A DNA stretch of 59,527 bases from Sphingomonas sp. Leaf10. Its GTDB lineage: Bacteria; Pseudomonadota; Alphaproteobacteria; Sphingomonadales; Sphingomonadaceae. Below are positions 18,723 through 26,079 of the stretch, one piece after another (position 1 is the first letter of the stretch; each line of letters starts with the position of its first letter). Under the pieces are notes generated by a model, which was not told the origin of the DNA, did not search any database, and was given only the letters and a program-made list of their open reading frames with translations. The position numbers and the translations under genes are program-made. Location of the stretch: assembly GCF_001421245.1 (NCBI RefSeq), contig NZ_LMKE01000001.1, positions 473,053 to 532,579 on the forward strand. Reading direction: 5' to 3'.

Positions 18723-20301
18723 TCATAACCGAGCGGGACGAACGTCCCCTCGGTTTGTCAGTCGCCAGAGCGACCACTGCGCCGAACGACGACAAGACCT
18801 CGATATCGAAGCCGTCGTGGTTGTTCGGCATCACCCGAACGCCGTCGATCATGTCTCGAAGGCGCGCCTTTATCTCGTCGTTGGTCGCGCTGCTGCCGTC
18901 GAGCGTCGTCGCTAGGACGCGGACGCGTTTGCGATAGTCCTCGACGATCGCAGGGTTCATGGCGATCACCGGCACCGCGTCGATTTCCTGCCGCTCGCGT
19001 TGCAGATCGAGCAGCTCGGCCTTCCGGGCCGCGAGCGCTTCGCGCACATCGGCGAAATCGGCGGCACCATCGGCGATCGCGCTAACGAGGCGTTCGATCT
19101 GGCCCTGGGTCTTCTTGATTCGGCGGTCGACGTCGCCAGCGTCGAGGACGCGCTCCGCCCGCCGGCTCTCCACCTCCGTATGGTATTCGCGGACCAGCAA
19201 TGACACGGCATCCGATTCGAGCAGCTTTTCGGTCACGCCGCGCAGGACGCGCGCCTCGATCGCGGACCGGGCGATGGTTCGTTGCACGTCGCAGGTTCCG
19301 GCTTCCGGTGCGCGGGTGCAGCCCATTCGACCACCGCCGATCATCGCATAGGCACCGCCACAACGTCCGCACTGCACCAGCCCGGATAGAAGGTGCTTCG
19401 GGCGCCGGCGCTGGTTCAGTGGCCCGCTGGACCGATCTGCTGCCATGTCCTGGACCTGCTGCCACAATTCCTGCGGCACGATGCGCAGTTCGGGCATTTC
19501 AACCGAGACTCGCTCCTCAGCGGGGTTGACCCGGGAGATGCGGCGACGGGTCTCGGGATCGCGCCGCATGTGCAGGCGGTTGTAGAGGTACCGCCCGGCG
19601 TAAATCGGGTTGTGCAGCACCCCCAAACCCCGAGCCCGCGATCCGGCGATGGCGGATGCCCGCCAGTCGCCGCCGCGCGGTGCCGGGATACCATCGGCGT
19701 TCAACCCCTTGGCAATCGCCTTCGGACCGCGACCGGTGGCATATTCGCGATAGATGCGCAGGATGACGTCGGCCTGCTCCGGGACGATCCGCCGGATACC
19801 GCGATCGAGCTCGCCATCCGGTCGGATCGCGGGCACGACCTCATAGCCGTAGGCGAGGCCGCCTGGCACTCGACCGCGCGAGACCGTCCCGCGCTGACCG
19901 CGCCTGATCTTTTCCGCCAGCTCCTTCAGGAACAGAGCCGACATCGTGCCCTTCAGCCCGATATGAAGCTCCGACACGTCACCTTCGGTCAGCGTGTGAA
20001 TGCGGACGTTCGCGAACTCGAGACGCTGATAGATCGTCGCGATATCGGCTTGGTTGCGGGCGATCCGATCGATCGCCTCCGCACAGACGATATCGAACGA
20101 TCCGGCGGCCGCATCCGCCAGCATCGCGGTCATCCCGGGCCGCCGGTTGGATGCGCCGGAGATGGCGATGTCGGTATAGACGCCGGCGATTTCCCAGCCT
20201 TCGCGTTCTGCACGTGCCGAGCAGCTGGCAATCTGGTCTTCGGCCGAATGGGCGGACTGAAGCTCGGTCGAGAAGCGGGCGTAAATGGCGCAGCGGGGCA
20301 T
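18679..20301 (-). CDS. Large serine recombinase of the integrated element
   Basis: A 540-residue site-specific recombinase. The resolvase domain starts MPRCAIYARFS with the catalytic serine at residue 11, and continues with QIASC, GVYTDIAISG and IDRIARNQ. A recombinase domain, a zinc ribbon (QCGRCGG ... GCTRAPEAGTC) and a coiled-coil region follow, as in integrases and transposases of this class. GGAG precedes the ATG at 20301. The last 14 codons (MVAKEGFEPPTPGL) are the antisense of the tRNA-Met 3' half, and the stop lies in the anticodon. Thus the host tRNA supplies the C-terminus after integration. It likely integrates or excises the element, alone or alongside the tyrosine integrase. Confidence 0.93.
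   Translation of the reverse strand: MPRCAIYARFSTELQSAHSAEDQIASCSARAEREGWEIAGVYTDIAISGASNRRPGMTAMLADAAAGSFDIVCAEAIDRIARNQADIATIYQRLEFANVRIHTLTEGDVSELHIGLKGTMSALFLKELAEKIRRGQRGTVSRGRVPGGLAYGYEVVPAIRPDGELDRGIRRIVPEQADVILRIYREYATGRGPKAIAKGLNADGIPAPRGGDWRASAIAGSRARGLGVLHNPIYAGRYLYNRLHMRRDPETRRRISRVNPAEERVSVEMPELRIVPQELWQQVQDMAADRSSGPLNQRRRPKHLLSGLVQCGRCGGAYAMIGGGRMGCTRAPEAGTCDVQRTIARSAIEARVLRGVTEKLLESDAVSLLVREYHTEVESRRAERVLDAGDVDRRIKKTQGQIERLVSAIADGAADFADVREALAARKAELLDLQRERQEIDAVPVIAMNPAIVEDYRKRVRVLATTLDGSSATNDEIKARLRDMIDGVRVMPNNHDGFDIEVLSSFGAVVALATDKPRGRSSRSVMMVAKEGFEPPTPGL
18710..18722 (+). repeat. attL core (tRNA 3' end)
   Basis: TCCTTCGCTACCA, the last 13 bases of the tRNA, occurs again in the same orientation at 40843-40855. 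This is the left boundary of the inserted element. Confidence 0.75.
18727..18757 (+). terminator. Hairpin terminator just after the tRNA
   Basis: AACCGAG-C-GGGAC-GAAC-GTCCC-CTCGGTTT: a 12-bp stem with a bulged C and a GAAC loop followed by TTT, five bases after the tRNA CCA. It is element DNA and replaces the displaced chromosomal terminator. On the other strand it encodes recombinase residues just before the tRNA-derived tail. Confidence 0.6.
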
Positions 20302-20399
20302 GGGCGACTCCGGGATGGGTAGGCGCGCGCAACATCCTCGGCGGCCATGTCAGCGGCAATGGCGCGGATCAGCGCGGCCAGCGGGGGCGCGACGTTCAT
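20130..20399 (-). CDS. Possible small coupled gene overlapping the recombinase start
   Basis: The ATG at 20399 overlaps the preceding gene's stop (ATGA), like every other junction of this chain. The first 25 residues form a plausible helix (MNVAPPLAALIRAIAADMAAED), but the remainder runs for 170 bases inside the recombinase gene and is proline/arginine-rich like a shadow frame. A real short gene with a shifted 3' end is possible. Confidence 0.3.
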   Translation of the reverse strand: MNVAPPLAALIRAIAADMAAEDVARAYPSRSRPCPAAPFTPASRPSFSPPIRPKTRLPAARHVQNAKAGKSPASIPTSPSPAHPTGGPG

Positions 20400-20674
20400 G
20401 CGTCAACGCCTGCTCGCTGCACAGGCGCAGCGGGGGTGTCCGGAAGGGGAGCGGTTGTCGCGCTGGTGGCGATGATCGTCACGCGCCGTTTGGCGCGGAG
20501 CGTTACGACCGCAATGACGCCGAGGCGTCGCAGATCGGCGAATGCCTTCGCCGCATCGGATGTGTCCGCGCCGATGCTTTCCGCCAACACCGCGTTGGTC
20601 GGGCAGGCAGCGCCCTCGTTGGCAAGTCGATCCAGCACGTTGAGCACCCTGCGCTGGTTGATGGTCAGCTTCAT
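20396..20674 (-). CDS. Small winged-helix protein
   Basis: A 92-residue protein. The ATG at 20674 overlaps the upstream stop (ATGA). MKLTINQRRVLNVLDRLANEG...TNAVLAESIGADTSDAAKAFADLRRLGVIAVV reads as a winged helix-turn-helix with its wing near residue 55-65, so a DNA-binding or marR-like role is likely. It belongs to the coupled minus-strand operon 22062-18679 that ends in the recombinase. Confidence 0.68.
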   Translation of the reverse strand: MKLTINQRRVLNVLDRLANEGAACPTNAVLAESIGADTSDAAKAFADLRRLGVIAVVTLRAKRRVTIIATSATTAPLPDTPAAPVQRAGVDA

Positions 20675-21288
20675 CCGCACACCTCGTCAGCCAGTTCGCG
20701 CAATTGCCATTCATCGATGGGTGCCAGCCGCTGGTCGGGTACATGCCATCGCTCCTGTTCGGGTCCATCGTGCTTGTCCACCGGGCGAACAAGGACGCGC
20801 CGAGCCTTCAGCGCGTTGATGGCTGCATCGATCGATGGCCAGCGTTCGAGCAGGTCGGTACGTCGGAGGGCGTCGAGATCCGTTGGATCGGCTGGCCGCC
20901 GCCCAGCGATACGGTCACGGTCGGCGGCCGTGCGCGTCGCTTCGTCGAAGGCACGCCGTTTCGCCGCATAGATCGTCTCGCCCTGTTTCAAATCGAGACG
21001 ATCGGCCCAGCGCTGTTGGGTCGCCTCCGCATCGCGCAGTGCATCGCGCAACTGGTATTCCGACTGGTCGCGGCCGGGAATGCTGAACAGTTCAAGCCGC
21101 AGCCCGGCCTTCGTGGCGATGGCGGTTCCGCGGGAGATCGCCGCGTCGCGTTCAGCGACGAATGGCGTCGACCAAGCCATCTGGAAGCATTTTGCGGCGA
21201 GGCGGACAGCACGAAGGCGATCGGATGGTATCGCGCCGGGCGGCGGGGTGTCGTCACCAAAGCCAATCCGGGTCTGTGCCGTCGTCAC
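20671..21288 (-). CDS. Hypothetical protein of the coupled operon
   Basis: A 205-residue hydrophilic protein that I do not recognise. I chose the GTG at 21288, which overlaps the upstream stop (GTGA), over an upstream ATG at 21342. It has no membrane segment or signal; the middle (residues about 70-140) is helical and charged, and the C-terminus ends in a WQLRELADEVC-type helix. Position in the operon suggests an early, regulatory or recombination-linked function, but nothing in the sequence shows which. Confidence 0.65.
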   Translation of the reverse strand: MTTAQTRIGFGDDTPPPGAIPSDRLRAVRLAAKCFQMAWSTPFVAERDAAISRGTAIATKAGLRLELFSIPGRDQSEYQLRDALRDAEATQQRWADRLDLKQGETIYAAKRRAFDEATRTAADRDRIAGRRPADPTDLDALRRTDLLERWPSIDAAINALKARRVLVRPVDKHDGPEQERWHVPDQRLAPIDEWQLRELADEVCG

Positions 21289-21518
21289 AGGCCGACCATG
21301 ATTTGCAGGCCGGGGCCGTCGAGCGCCCAGTCGGTCAACCATGCTGCGACGTAGCCGACGGCGAAGATCGCGACCGTCTCAATCGCGGCGCGGAGGTGAT
21401 AGTCGCGATCGGATGGGGCTGGGCGATCGCATTCCCGGCAATCGCAATCGATCAGGTGAATGATCCGGGGTCGAGGTGCGGGATCGGCGCTAGTGGCAAA
21501 AGGACGAACGCGGGACAT
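21285..21518 (-). CDS. Small membrane protein with a cysteine cluster
   Basis: A 77-residue protein. A GGAG lies seven bases before the ATG at 21518, which shares an A with the preceding stop (TGATG). Residues about 27-33 read DCDCREC, and TVAIFAVGYVAAWLTDWAL near residue 55 is a single membrane segment. I do not recognise the family. Coupled at both ends to its neighbours. Confidence 0.65.
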   Translation of the reverse strand: MSRVRPFATSADPAPRPRIIHLIDCDCRECDRPAPSDRDYHLRAAIETVAIFAVGYVAAWLTDWALDGPGLQIMVGL

Positions 21519-21697
21519 CAGCGATCTCCATTTCGGGTGAGGATGCGAAAAGCGGTAAGTGCCAAGAGGCAGGCGAGCGCGGCAGCGACGATCGTCAGCG
21601 GCGCGCGGCCGTGGGTGGCGAACCCGACGGTCACGCCGGTAAGGAGTGTCGACACGCGGAACAGGTTGCGGGGCAGACGGGAGAGGGGGCGCATCAT
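21518..21697 (-). CDS. 59-residue two-helix membrane protein
   Basis: A very short gene fitted exactly between two others: ATG at 21697 overlaps the upstream stop (ATGA) and its TGA overlaps the next ATG (TGATG). The product has an arginine-rich N-terminus (MMRPLSRLPRNLFRV), a first hydrophobic stretch (STLLTGVTVGFATHG) and a second (APLTIVAAALACLLALTAF), then RILTRNGDR. The double coupling makes it very likely real. Possible roles, such as holin-like pore or membrane anchor, are guesses. Confidence 0.65.
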   Translation of the reverse strand: MMRPLSRLPRNLFRVSTLLTGVTVGFATHGRAPLTIVAAALACLLALTAFRILTRNGDR

Positions 21698-22062
21698 CGC
21701 GTGCTGGCGCAGCCGATGCAGAGATCAGTCTGATCCCATGCCCAGGGCTGGACCGTCGCGCCGGCCGGTCCGGTCTCCCCGGCAAGGCAGATTCGGCACA
21801 GGCGCGGCGCAGGAAGGTCCGCGCCGTCATGAATGAGCGACAGCCGTTCCAGCACGGCGAGATCGAACGGAAAGATTTGTCGCAACGCGATGATAGTCGA
21901 CCAGCGCACGGCGACGAGGTCGGCCTCGATCATCCGGACCCATTCGATCCGTTCGGTCAGCGGCATCGACGGATCGGTTCCGATTACGCGAACGACGTCC
22001 TCGACCGTCAGGCCAGACGCGGTCCGGCGGCATTTCAGATATGCTCCGGGGGACGGGGGCAC
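21694..22062 (-). CDS. Small HTH/zinc-finger-like phage protein
   Basis: A 122-residue protein starting at GTG 22062, preceded by GGAG at six bases. Residues about 10-60 (GLTVEDVVRVIG...) look like a helix-turn-helix module. The C-terminus has two CxxC pairs (CRIC and CIGC), likely one zinc site. It is first in the coupled chain that leads to the recombinase, so a regulatory role is plausible. Confidence 0.6.
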   Translation of the reverse strand: MPPSPGAYLKCRRTASGLTVEDVVRVIGTDPSMPLTERIEWVRMIEADLVAVRWSTIIALRQIFPFDLAVLERLSLIHDGADLPAPRLCRICLAGETGPAGATVQPWAWDQTDLCIGCASTR

Positions 22063-22156
22063 GATACTCTCCGGGCAGCAGACAGCCGCTCCGCGAACCG
22101 GGATGGTCGCGGACCGGGCAGGCAAATGGGGAACGGGCAGCGATGGTCGGCTGGCG

Positions 22157-22621
22157 TCAGGGCGCTTGCGGCTGTCGCCGGATCATCTGACGCAGGATCG
22201 GGGCGATCCGGTTCTTCGCCTGGACGGATTGCATCAGGCCGCGGAGGGCGGCCCGTAGGGTCGAAGGCGACGGGTTCGCGGTTGCGGCGATCAGGGCGGC
22301 ATGGGCACCACCGGCCTCGCGTACCGAGTCCATCGTGGCCTCCAGCAGCGCCTGTTGATCGAAGGTGATGTGCATGCGCTGCGCATCGAGCTTGACCTTC
22401 ATGGTCTCGTGAATCGGGCGTCCGCCGATCGTCGCGTCATATTCGGCGTCGAGCAGCAGCGCGTCGTGGCAACTCAGCGCGTCGCGCCGGGCCGGATCGG
22501 TCACGCGACGCAGGTATGCCTGGCGGCGGCCGGTCACCTCGGCGGCGCGCGCCATGCCGATCGCACCGATCACGTCGCACAACGCCTGTTCGATCGACAG
22601 CGGCGGGCGGGCCTTCGTCAT
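22157..22621 (-). CDS. CII-like phage regulatory protein
   Basis: A 154-residue protein. The ATG at 22621 begins MTKARPPLSIEQALCDVIGAIGMARAAEVTGRRQAYLRRVTDPAR in its first 45 residues, which resembles the CII/CP76-type phage regulators with an N-terminal helix-turn-helix. DALLLDAEYDATIGG follows the motif. The C-terminal half is helical and may oligomerise. It lies downstream of the Cro-like gene on the rightward-early side of the lysogeny switch, the place expected for CII. Confidence 0.65.
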   Translation of the reverse strand: MTKARPPLSIEQALCDVIGAIGMARAAEVTGRRQAYLRRVTDPARRDALSCHDALLLDAEYDATIGGRPIHETMKVKLDAQRMHITFDQQALLEATMDSVREAGGAHAALIAATANPSPSTLRAALRGLMQSVQAKNRIAPILRQMIRRQPQAP

Positions 22622-22790
22622 GTGTGTGTCCCCGAAAGCGGAACCGATTGGGACATACAACCGGCTCCGCCCGCGCCTAGGGAGATGCTGCGCAACACCT
22701 GCGCCCGGCCGGTACGACACGGATTGGCCGGGCGCAGTTTCCGGCCGTTGCTTGCGCGGCCGAAAGGGGGAAGGGCGTGGGAGCGGCGCT

Positions 22791-23066
22791 TCATGAACGA
22801 TGCCCAACAACGCCGTCACTGGCGTTCTGCAGCTCTGCTCCCGGAGCGACCGCGTCAGTCTTAATACCCAACGCAACGGCAATCCGATGCGAATCGCCGC
22901 GGATGCACCGCCGCCGGCCGCTCAGAACCTGATGGACGAGCGTCAGCGAAAACCCGCGTTGGCGAGCCCATTCGGAGACGTTTGTCCCGGACGCAAGGAA
23001 CTGCTCACGCGCGGTCAGGGCGCGCGCGGGCAGGTCACCGTCAATATTGGCGACTCCGTTCGGCAT
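22791..23066 (-). CDS. Cro-like DNA-binding protein (BcepMu gp16-type)
   Basis: A 91-residue protein. LTAREQFLASGTNVSEWAR and QRGFSLTLVHQVLSGRRRC form a helix-turn-helix, and RGDSHRIAVALGIK closes it. This matches the BcepMu gp16-like family of small phage DNA-binding proteins. It is divergent from the CI-like repressor with only 52 bp between starts, the classic arrangement of a lysis/lysogeny switch. Confidence 0.78.
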   Translation of the reverse strand: MPNGVANIDGDLPARALTAREQFLASGTNVSEWARQRGFSLTLVHQVLSGRRRCIRGDSHRIAVALGIKTDAVAPGAELQNASDGVVGHRS

Positions 23067-23118
23067 GTGTCATGTATCAATTTGTAGAAACTGGTCCACA
23101 AATGCATCGAAATGGATA
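23067..23118. promoter_or_regulatory. Lysogeny-switch intergenic region
   Basis: The 52 bp between the divergent Cro-like and CI-like starts must hold both promoters. An imperfect dyad at 23081-23102 (TTTGT-GA...TC-ACAAA arms) is a candidate shared operator. Confidence 0.45.
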
Positions 23119-23496
23119 ATGCCGCAAGATGAAATTTCCATTTTGACGGATTTTGTCCCTCGGCTACGCGCATGCCGGAAGCAAATGGGCCTGACTCAAG
23201 GGCAATTTGCCGAGCTCGCGGGCGTAGGGTTAGGGGCACAAAACCGTTACGAGGCAGGCGCCACGGAGCCGAGTGCATCTTATTTTGCGCACTTGGCAAA
23301 CGCAGGCGTTGACGTGGTGCACTTGCTGACCGGACGTCGCGCCGCCGACTCGTTGGATCCGGAAACAAGCGCAATCGTGAGTTTGGTCATAGCGATGGCG
23401 GATGATCAGCGCCGCGGACTTCTCTCCTTTCTCTCAACGATCGTACCGAGTGCCACCGACACGGACAGAACCCGGGAGCCGGGTCCAACGGACTGA
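23119..23496 (+). CDS. CI-like XRE-family repressor
   Basis: A 125-residue protein. I chose the ATG at 23119 because the sequence upstream does not resemble a repressor. RACRKQMGLTQGQFAELAGVG and GAQNRYEAGATEPSASYFAHLA form an XRE helix-turn-helix near residues 20-70, followed by a region that may dimerise. There is no LexA/CI-type protease domain, so induction would not be by RecA self-cleavage. The start has no good ribosome site and may be leaderless. The first composite repeat begins 12 bp after its stop. Confidence 0.82.
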   Translation: MPQDEISILTDFVPRLRACRKQMGLTQGQFAELAGVGLGAQNRYEAGATEPSASYFAHLANAGVDVVHLLTGRRAADSLDPETSAIVSLVIAMADDQRRGLLSFLSTIVPSATDTDRTREPGPTD

Positions 23497-23507
23497 AGTG
23501 GTTCCGT

Positions 23508-23592
23508 GGGTATCGGTTGGGTATCGTCGCGAAAAGCGTGCTCATTCATGCTCTGCGGACGTGCCGTAGCGTCGGAGCGTGTGTCCGCCGCT
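23508..23592 (+). repeat. Composite cargo repeat, copy 1 (divergent)
   Basis: GGGTATCG at 23508 and 23519 (11 bp apart). The palindrome arms GCGGAC (23555) and GTCCGCC (23583) are separated by 22 bases instead of 5. It starts the cargo zone right after the CI-like gene. Confidence 0.65.
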
Positions 23593-23637
23593 AGGATGTC
23601 GGAGATTGGTCGAGAGCCGACTTCTAAGCCTGGAGCC

Positions 23638-23946
23638 TCAAGCGCAATTGGGCCAGTTCGCCGCGATCATACGGTTCACCACGGTCGCAGCCGGCAGCTC
23701 CCACTGCTCCGAGTGCTGGTTGAGATGCTCGAGCATCAGCGTGCGGCGCTGCCGCCTGCCGAGTTCGGGAACTACGCATGAACGTTCACTCGCCTTGCTT
23801 TCCTTCACAAAGGCTGCGTCCATCAACCCCTTGATGAAGCCATCGCACCATGTATCGAAGCCCGGCTCCTTGCAGGCGGCAAGTAGGTCCCGCCCGCTCG
23901 TGACGTTGTGAGCAGAAGCAATCAGCAAGAGTCCAACAATCAGCAT
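23638..23946 (-). CDS. Rap1a/Tai-family immunity-like protein
   Basis: A 102-residue secreted protein with an N-terminal signal (MLIVGLLLIASAHN). GRDLLAACKE, WCDGFIKGLMDA, then a Cys before a Gln/Arg-rich helix, and the ending ELPAATVVNRMIAANWPNC match the Rap1a/Tai immunity-protein fold. Known members protect Serratia from type VI peptidoglycan amidase effectors; orphan copies in mobile elements are common. No amidase effector is seen here, so the partner is unknown. First cargo gene between repeat copies 1 and 2. Confidence 0.72.
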   Translation of the reverse strand: MLIVGLLLIASAHNVTSGRDLLAACKEPGFDTWCDGFIKGLMDAAFVKESKASERSCVVPELGRRQRRTLMLEHLNQHSEQWELPAATVVNRMIAANWPNCA

Positions 23947-24008
23947 CCTGTCGAATCCCCTACAACCACCTTACCGCCAATGTGCAGTGTCCGCTATTCG
24001 GCGTCGGC

Positions 24009-24082
24009 GGACCCATGAGCGGGACTCGAACCCGCCAAACACCTCAATCTTCTGGGGTGCCCGCTCCGACAGCGTCAGGGCC
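24009..24082 (-). other. tRNA-like remnant
   Basis: Read on the minus strand, this 74-nt stretch holds a perfect T-arm (GCGGG-TTCGAGT-CCCGC), a 3' acceptor-like TCATGGG that can pair with CCC-TGA at the 5' side with one bulge, and a D-arm-like CGCT-GTCGG-AGCG. The anticodon region is not canonical, lacking T at position 33. Possibly a decayed tRNA or old attachment site. Two imperfect copies of a GTGTC-GCTATT...GCGGACC phrase flank it (23987-24013 and 24111-24137). Confidence 0.3.
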
Positions 24083-24142
24083 GGTCGAAGCTTACTAGTT
24101 TAAGTTGGTGTCGGCTATTGGTGGAAAGCGGACCTTCGCTTA

Positions 24143-24691
24143 CTATTCTGGCACCTTGTCGGCGCGAACTTTCCGGCGGTTCAAGGCGGCCAAGAGACGC
24201 GGCTCATGCGCCCTATCCGCCAAGAATGCGTAGCGTTGCGAACCATGAGCCGCGTCTTCGTTACGCACTCCGTCAAACACAATAGCCATTTGTCCAACAT
24301 GGCCCGAGGTCGCCGGGCCGTCACCTACCACCCCGCAAGATGTCAGCACGCGGTCCTCGATCTTAATTTGACGGCCCGGAAGAATACCTTTGATCGCCTG
24401 AACGGGTCGCAATGTAACCTGCCGCCCCAATTTTAAGCCGCTTATGCTGATCTTTTTGCTGTGGACGATCCTCGCCAAGTAGACGTTGCTCGCTTCCTCG
24501 AAGTATGAAGCTTCTACCTTAAGGGCATCTGCCGTTGCTCTAGCATCGAGCATCATGCGGGCACGGGCGCTATACTGAGCGTCGGCTTCGCCAGCTTCCC
24601 GGAGTGGACGTGGGAGAAGAGTGCAAGCGGAGCCGATGGCAGGGGCGCAAGTTACGCTCGCAGCGAGCAAGATCGAGGGCCAACGCTTCAT
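24143..24691 (-). CDS. Secreted hypothetical protein
   Basis: A 182-residue protein. The ATG at 24691 starts MKRWPSILLAASVTCAPAIGSAC, a signal peptide that may also be a lipobox-like site. Three cysteines in the mature part suggest a disulphide. The core (NVYLARIVHSKKISISGLKLGRQVTLRPVQAIKG split over residues about 75-110) looks like a beta-rich domain seen in small periplasmic proteins that I cannot name. Cargo gene between repeat copies 1 and 2. Confidence 0.65.
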   Translation of the reverse strand: MKRWPSILLAASVTCAPAIGSACTLLPRPLREAGEADAQYSARARMMLDARATADALKVEASYFEEASNVYLARIVHSKKISISGLKLGRQVTLRPVQAIKGILPGRQIKIEDRVLTSCGVVGDGPATSGHVGQMAIVFDGVRNEDAAHGSQRYAFLADRAHEPRLLAALNRRKVRADKVPE

Positions 24692-24818
24692 ACCGGCAGC
24701 TTCGCCTCTGCTGCGAGCAATGTCCACCCCGATCAGCGGCCCGCTAACGTCCGCTTCTGGGCGTGAGCGGCCATGCCGGAAAGCCACTCTGTCTCAACCT
24801 AGCGATTGGATTTGAACC

Positions 24819-25007
24819 TCAAAGCCCCGAAGGAGTGAAACTATAGACGCTGGCGAGTAGTATCGCGCCGAACAGCATCGCTAGAACGCTAGACAAATCC
24901 AAGGCGGCCCAAGCCCACCGCTTCGCTCGCAGATCATTCAACGTGGCGCGACAGCCCGACATGAGACCCGCCAACATGAGCAGCATGATGAGATAAACGA
25001 GGATCAT
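24819..25007 (-). CDS. Small two-helix membrane protein
   Basis: A 62-residue protein with hydrophobic segments at about residues 3-18 (VYLIMLLMLAGLMSG) and 33-55 (AWAALDLSSVLAMLFGAILL), joined by a basic loop. No recognisable family. It lies upstream of the secreted hypothetical protein on the same strand and may be co-transcribed. Last gene of the first cargo unit. Confidence 0.55.
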   Translation of the reverse strand: MILVYLIMLLMLAGLMSGCRATLNDLRAKRWAWAALDLSSVLAMLFGAILLASVYSFTPSGL

Positions 25008-25063
25008 CTGGTGATGCTCGCATCGTGACCGGTCGTCCGCAAGTGGGGCGGCAGCGGCCGTGC

Positions 25064-25144
25064 GGGTATCATCAGGCCTATTGCGGGTATAGACGATGAC
25101 AGGACCGGCAGATCAAACTGCCGCGGGCGGACGGAGTGTCCGCC
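25064..25144 (+). repeat. Composite cargo repeat, copy 2
   Basis: GGGTAT at 25064 and 25085 (21 bp apart, one helical turn more than usual) and palindrome GGCGGAC-GGAGT-GTCCGCC at 25126-25144 (41 bp after the second motif, two turns fewer than usual). Confidence 0.75.
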
Positions 25145-25256
25145 GCCGTTCTCTATCACTGCGACTGACGGCGCGCCGCTCAAGATTGTTTCATAAGGAT
25201 ATCTGCCGCAGCCGTAGCGGCTTTGCGATCATAGTAAATACAAGTATGCTCGATCC

Positions 25257-26069
25257 ATGCAGTCCGATAGGCAAGAACCCAAGAAGCCGCGGGTGGAAAA
25301 TGGGCCCGTCATTTTGTCCGTTGTGGCAGTAGCTGTCGCTATTGCTGCGGCATTTATTTCCTATTTGCAGTATGACGCACAGATAACGCTTGGACGAAAA
25401 GCACAGGAAGCAACTGATAAACAAATGGCATTAGCGGAGCAATCGGCTCGCGATAGTGCAAGGGAAACTCAAGAGGCTTTAGCTCTTACGCGAAGGTCTG
25501 TCGAGGCGCAGCGAATCTTGGCTGACGAGTACGCCAAGACTGCCATTTTTACCGGAAAGTTAGCCTCCAGTGCGGTTGACTCTGTTGCTCAAGCAAGGAG
25601 CGCCGCTCAATTATCTCAACGTGCATATCTCGAATTCGAAATCGAAAGCCTGCCTGCCACAATGAAACCAATTGGCGAGGGTGTAAATCAAGAGACTATT
25701 GAACAGACTGAAAATTTCTCGAAGATTGTTCTCGTAATACGGAATAGCGGAAATACGCCCGCTTTCAATGTATCGGGGAGTTACCGTACCACACAGTCTA
25801 TATATAAAGATTTCACAAGGGAAGATGAGTATGATACCGGTGATTTGGCGCCAATAGGTGCCTTAACAAAAATCAGCAGGCAGCAAGTAGCGTTAGTGCA
25901 ACTCGCTGACGATGAACACCTATTAGTTGAGGGGTCGGAAAAATTCTATGATATATTTGGGAATGCGCACAACGAAAAGTTTTGTATTCGGGTATTAATG
26001 ACCGACGTTGAAGCCTGTCCGGGGCAACGTAATTTTAGACCTGCGAATGTAACGCGATCTTTGAAGTGA
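25257..26069 (+). CDS. Membrane-anchored coiled-coil protein
   Basis: A 270-residue protein: short basic N-terminus, one membrane segment at about residues 17-37 (VILSVVAVAVAIAAAF), a coiled coil at about 43-95 rich in Gln, Glu and Ala, and a soluble beta-rich domain (NFSKIVLVIRNSGNTPAFNV, then DTGDLAPIGAL). The gene is clearly richer in A and T than its neighbours, a sign of transfer. It is followed after 10 bases by the HEPN-like gene, and both lie between repeat copies 2 and 3. No family known to me; a sensor or anchor for its partner is a possible role. Confidence 0.72.
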   Translation: MQSDRQEPKKPRVENGPVILSVVAVAVAIAAAFISYLQYDAQITLGRKAQEATDKQMALAEQSARDSARETQEALALTRRSVEAQRILADEYAKTAIFTGKLASSAVDSVAQARSAAQLSQRAYLEFEIESLPATMKPIGEGVNQETIEQTENFSKIVLVIRNSGNTPAFNVSGSYRTTQSIYKDFTREDEYDTGDLAPIGALTKISRQQVALVQLADDEHLLVEGSEKFYDIFGNAHNEKFCIRVLMTDVEACPGQRNFRPANVTRSLK

Positions 26070-26079
26070 ACCTGTTGGT

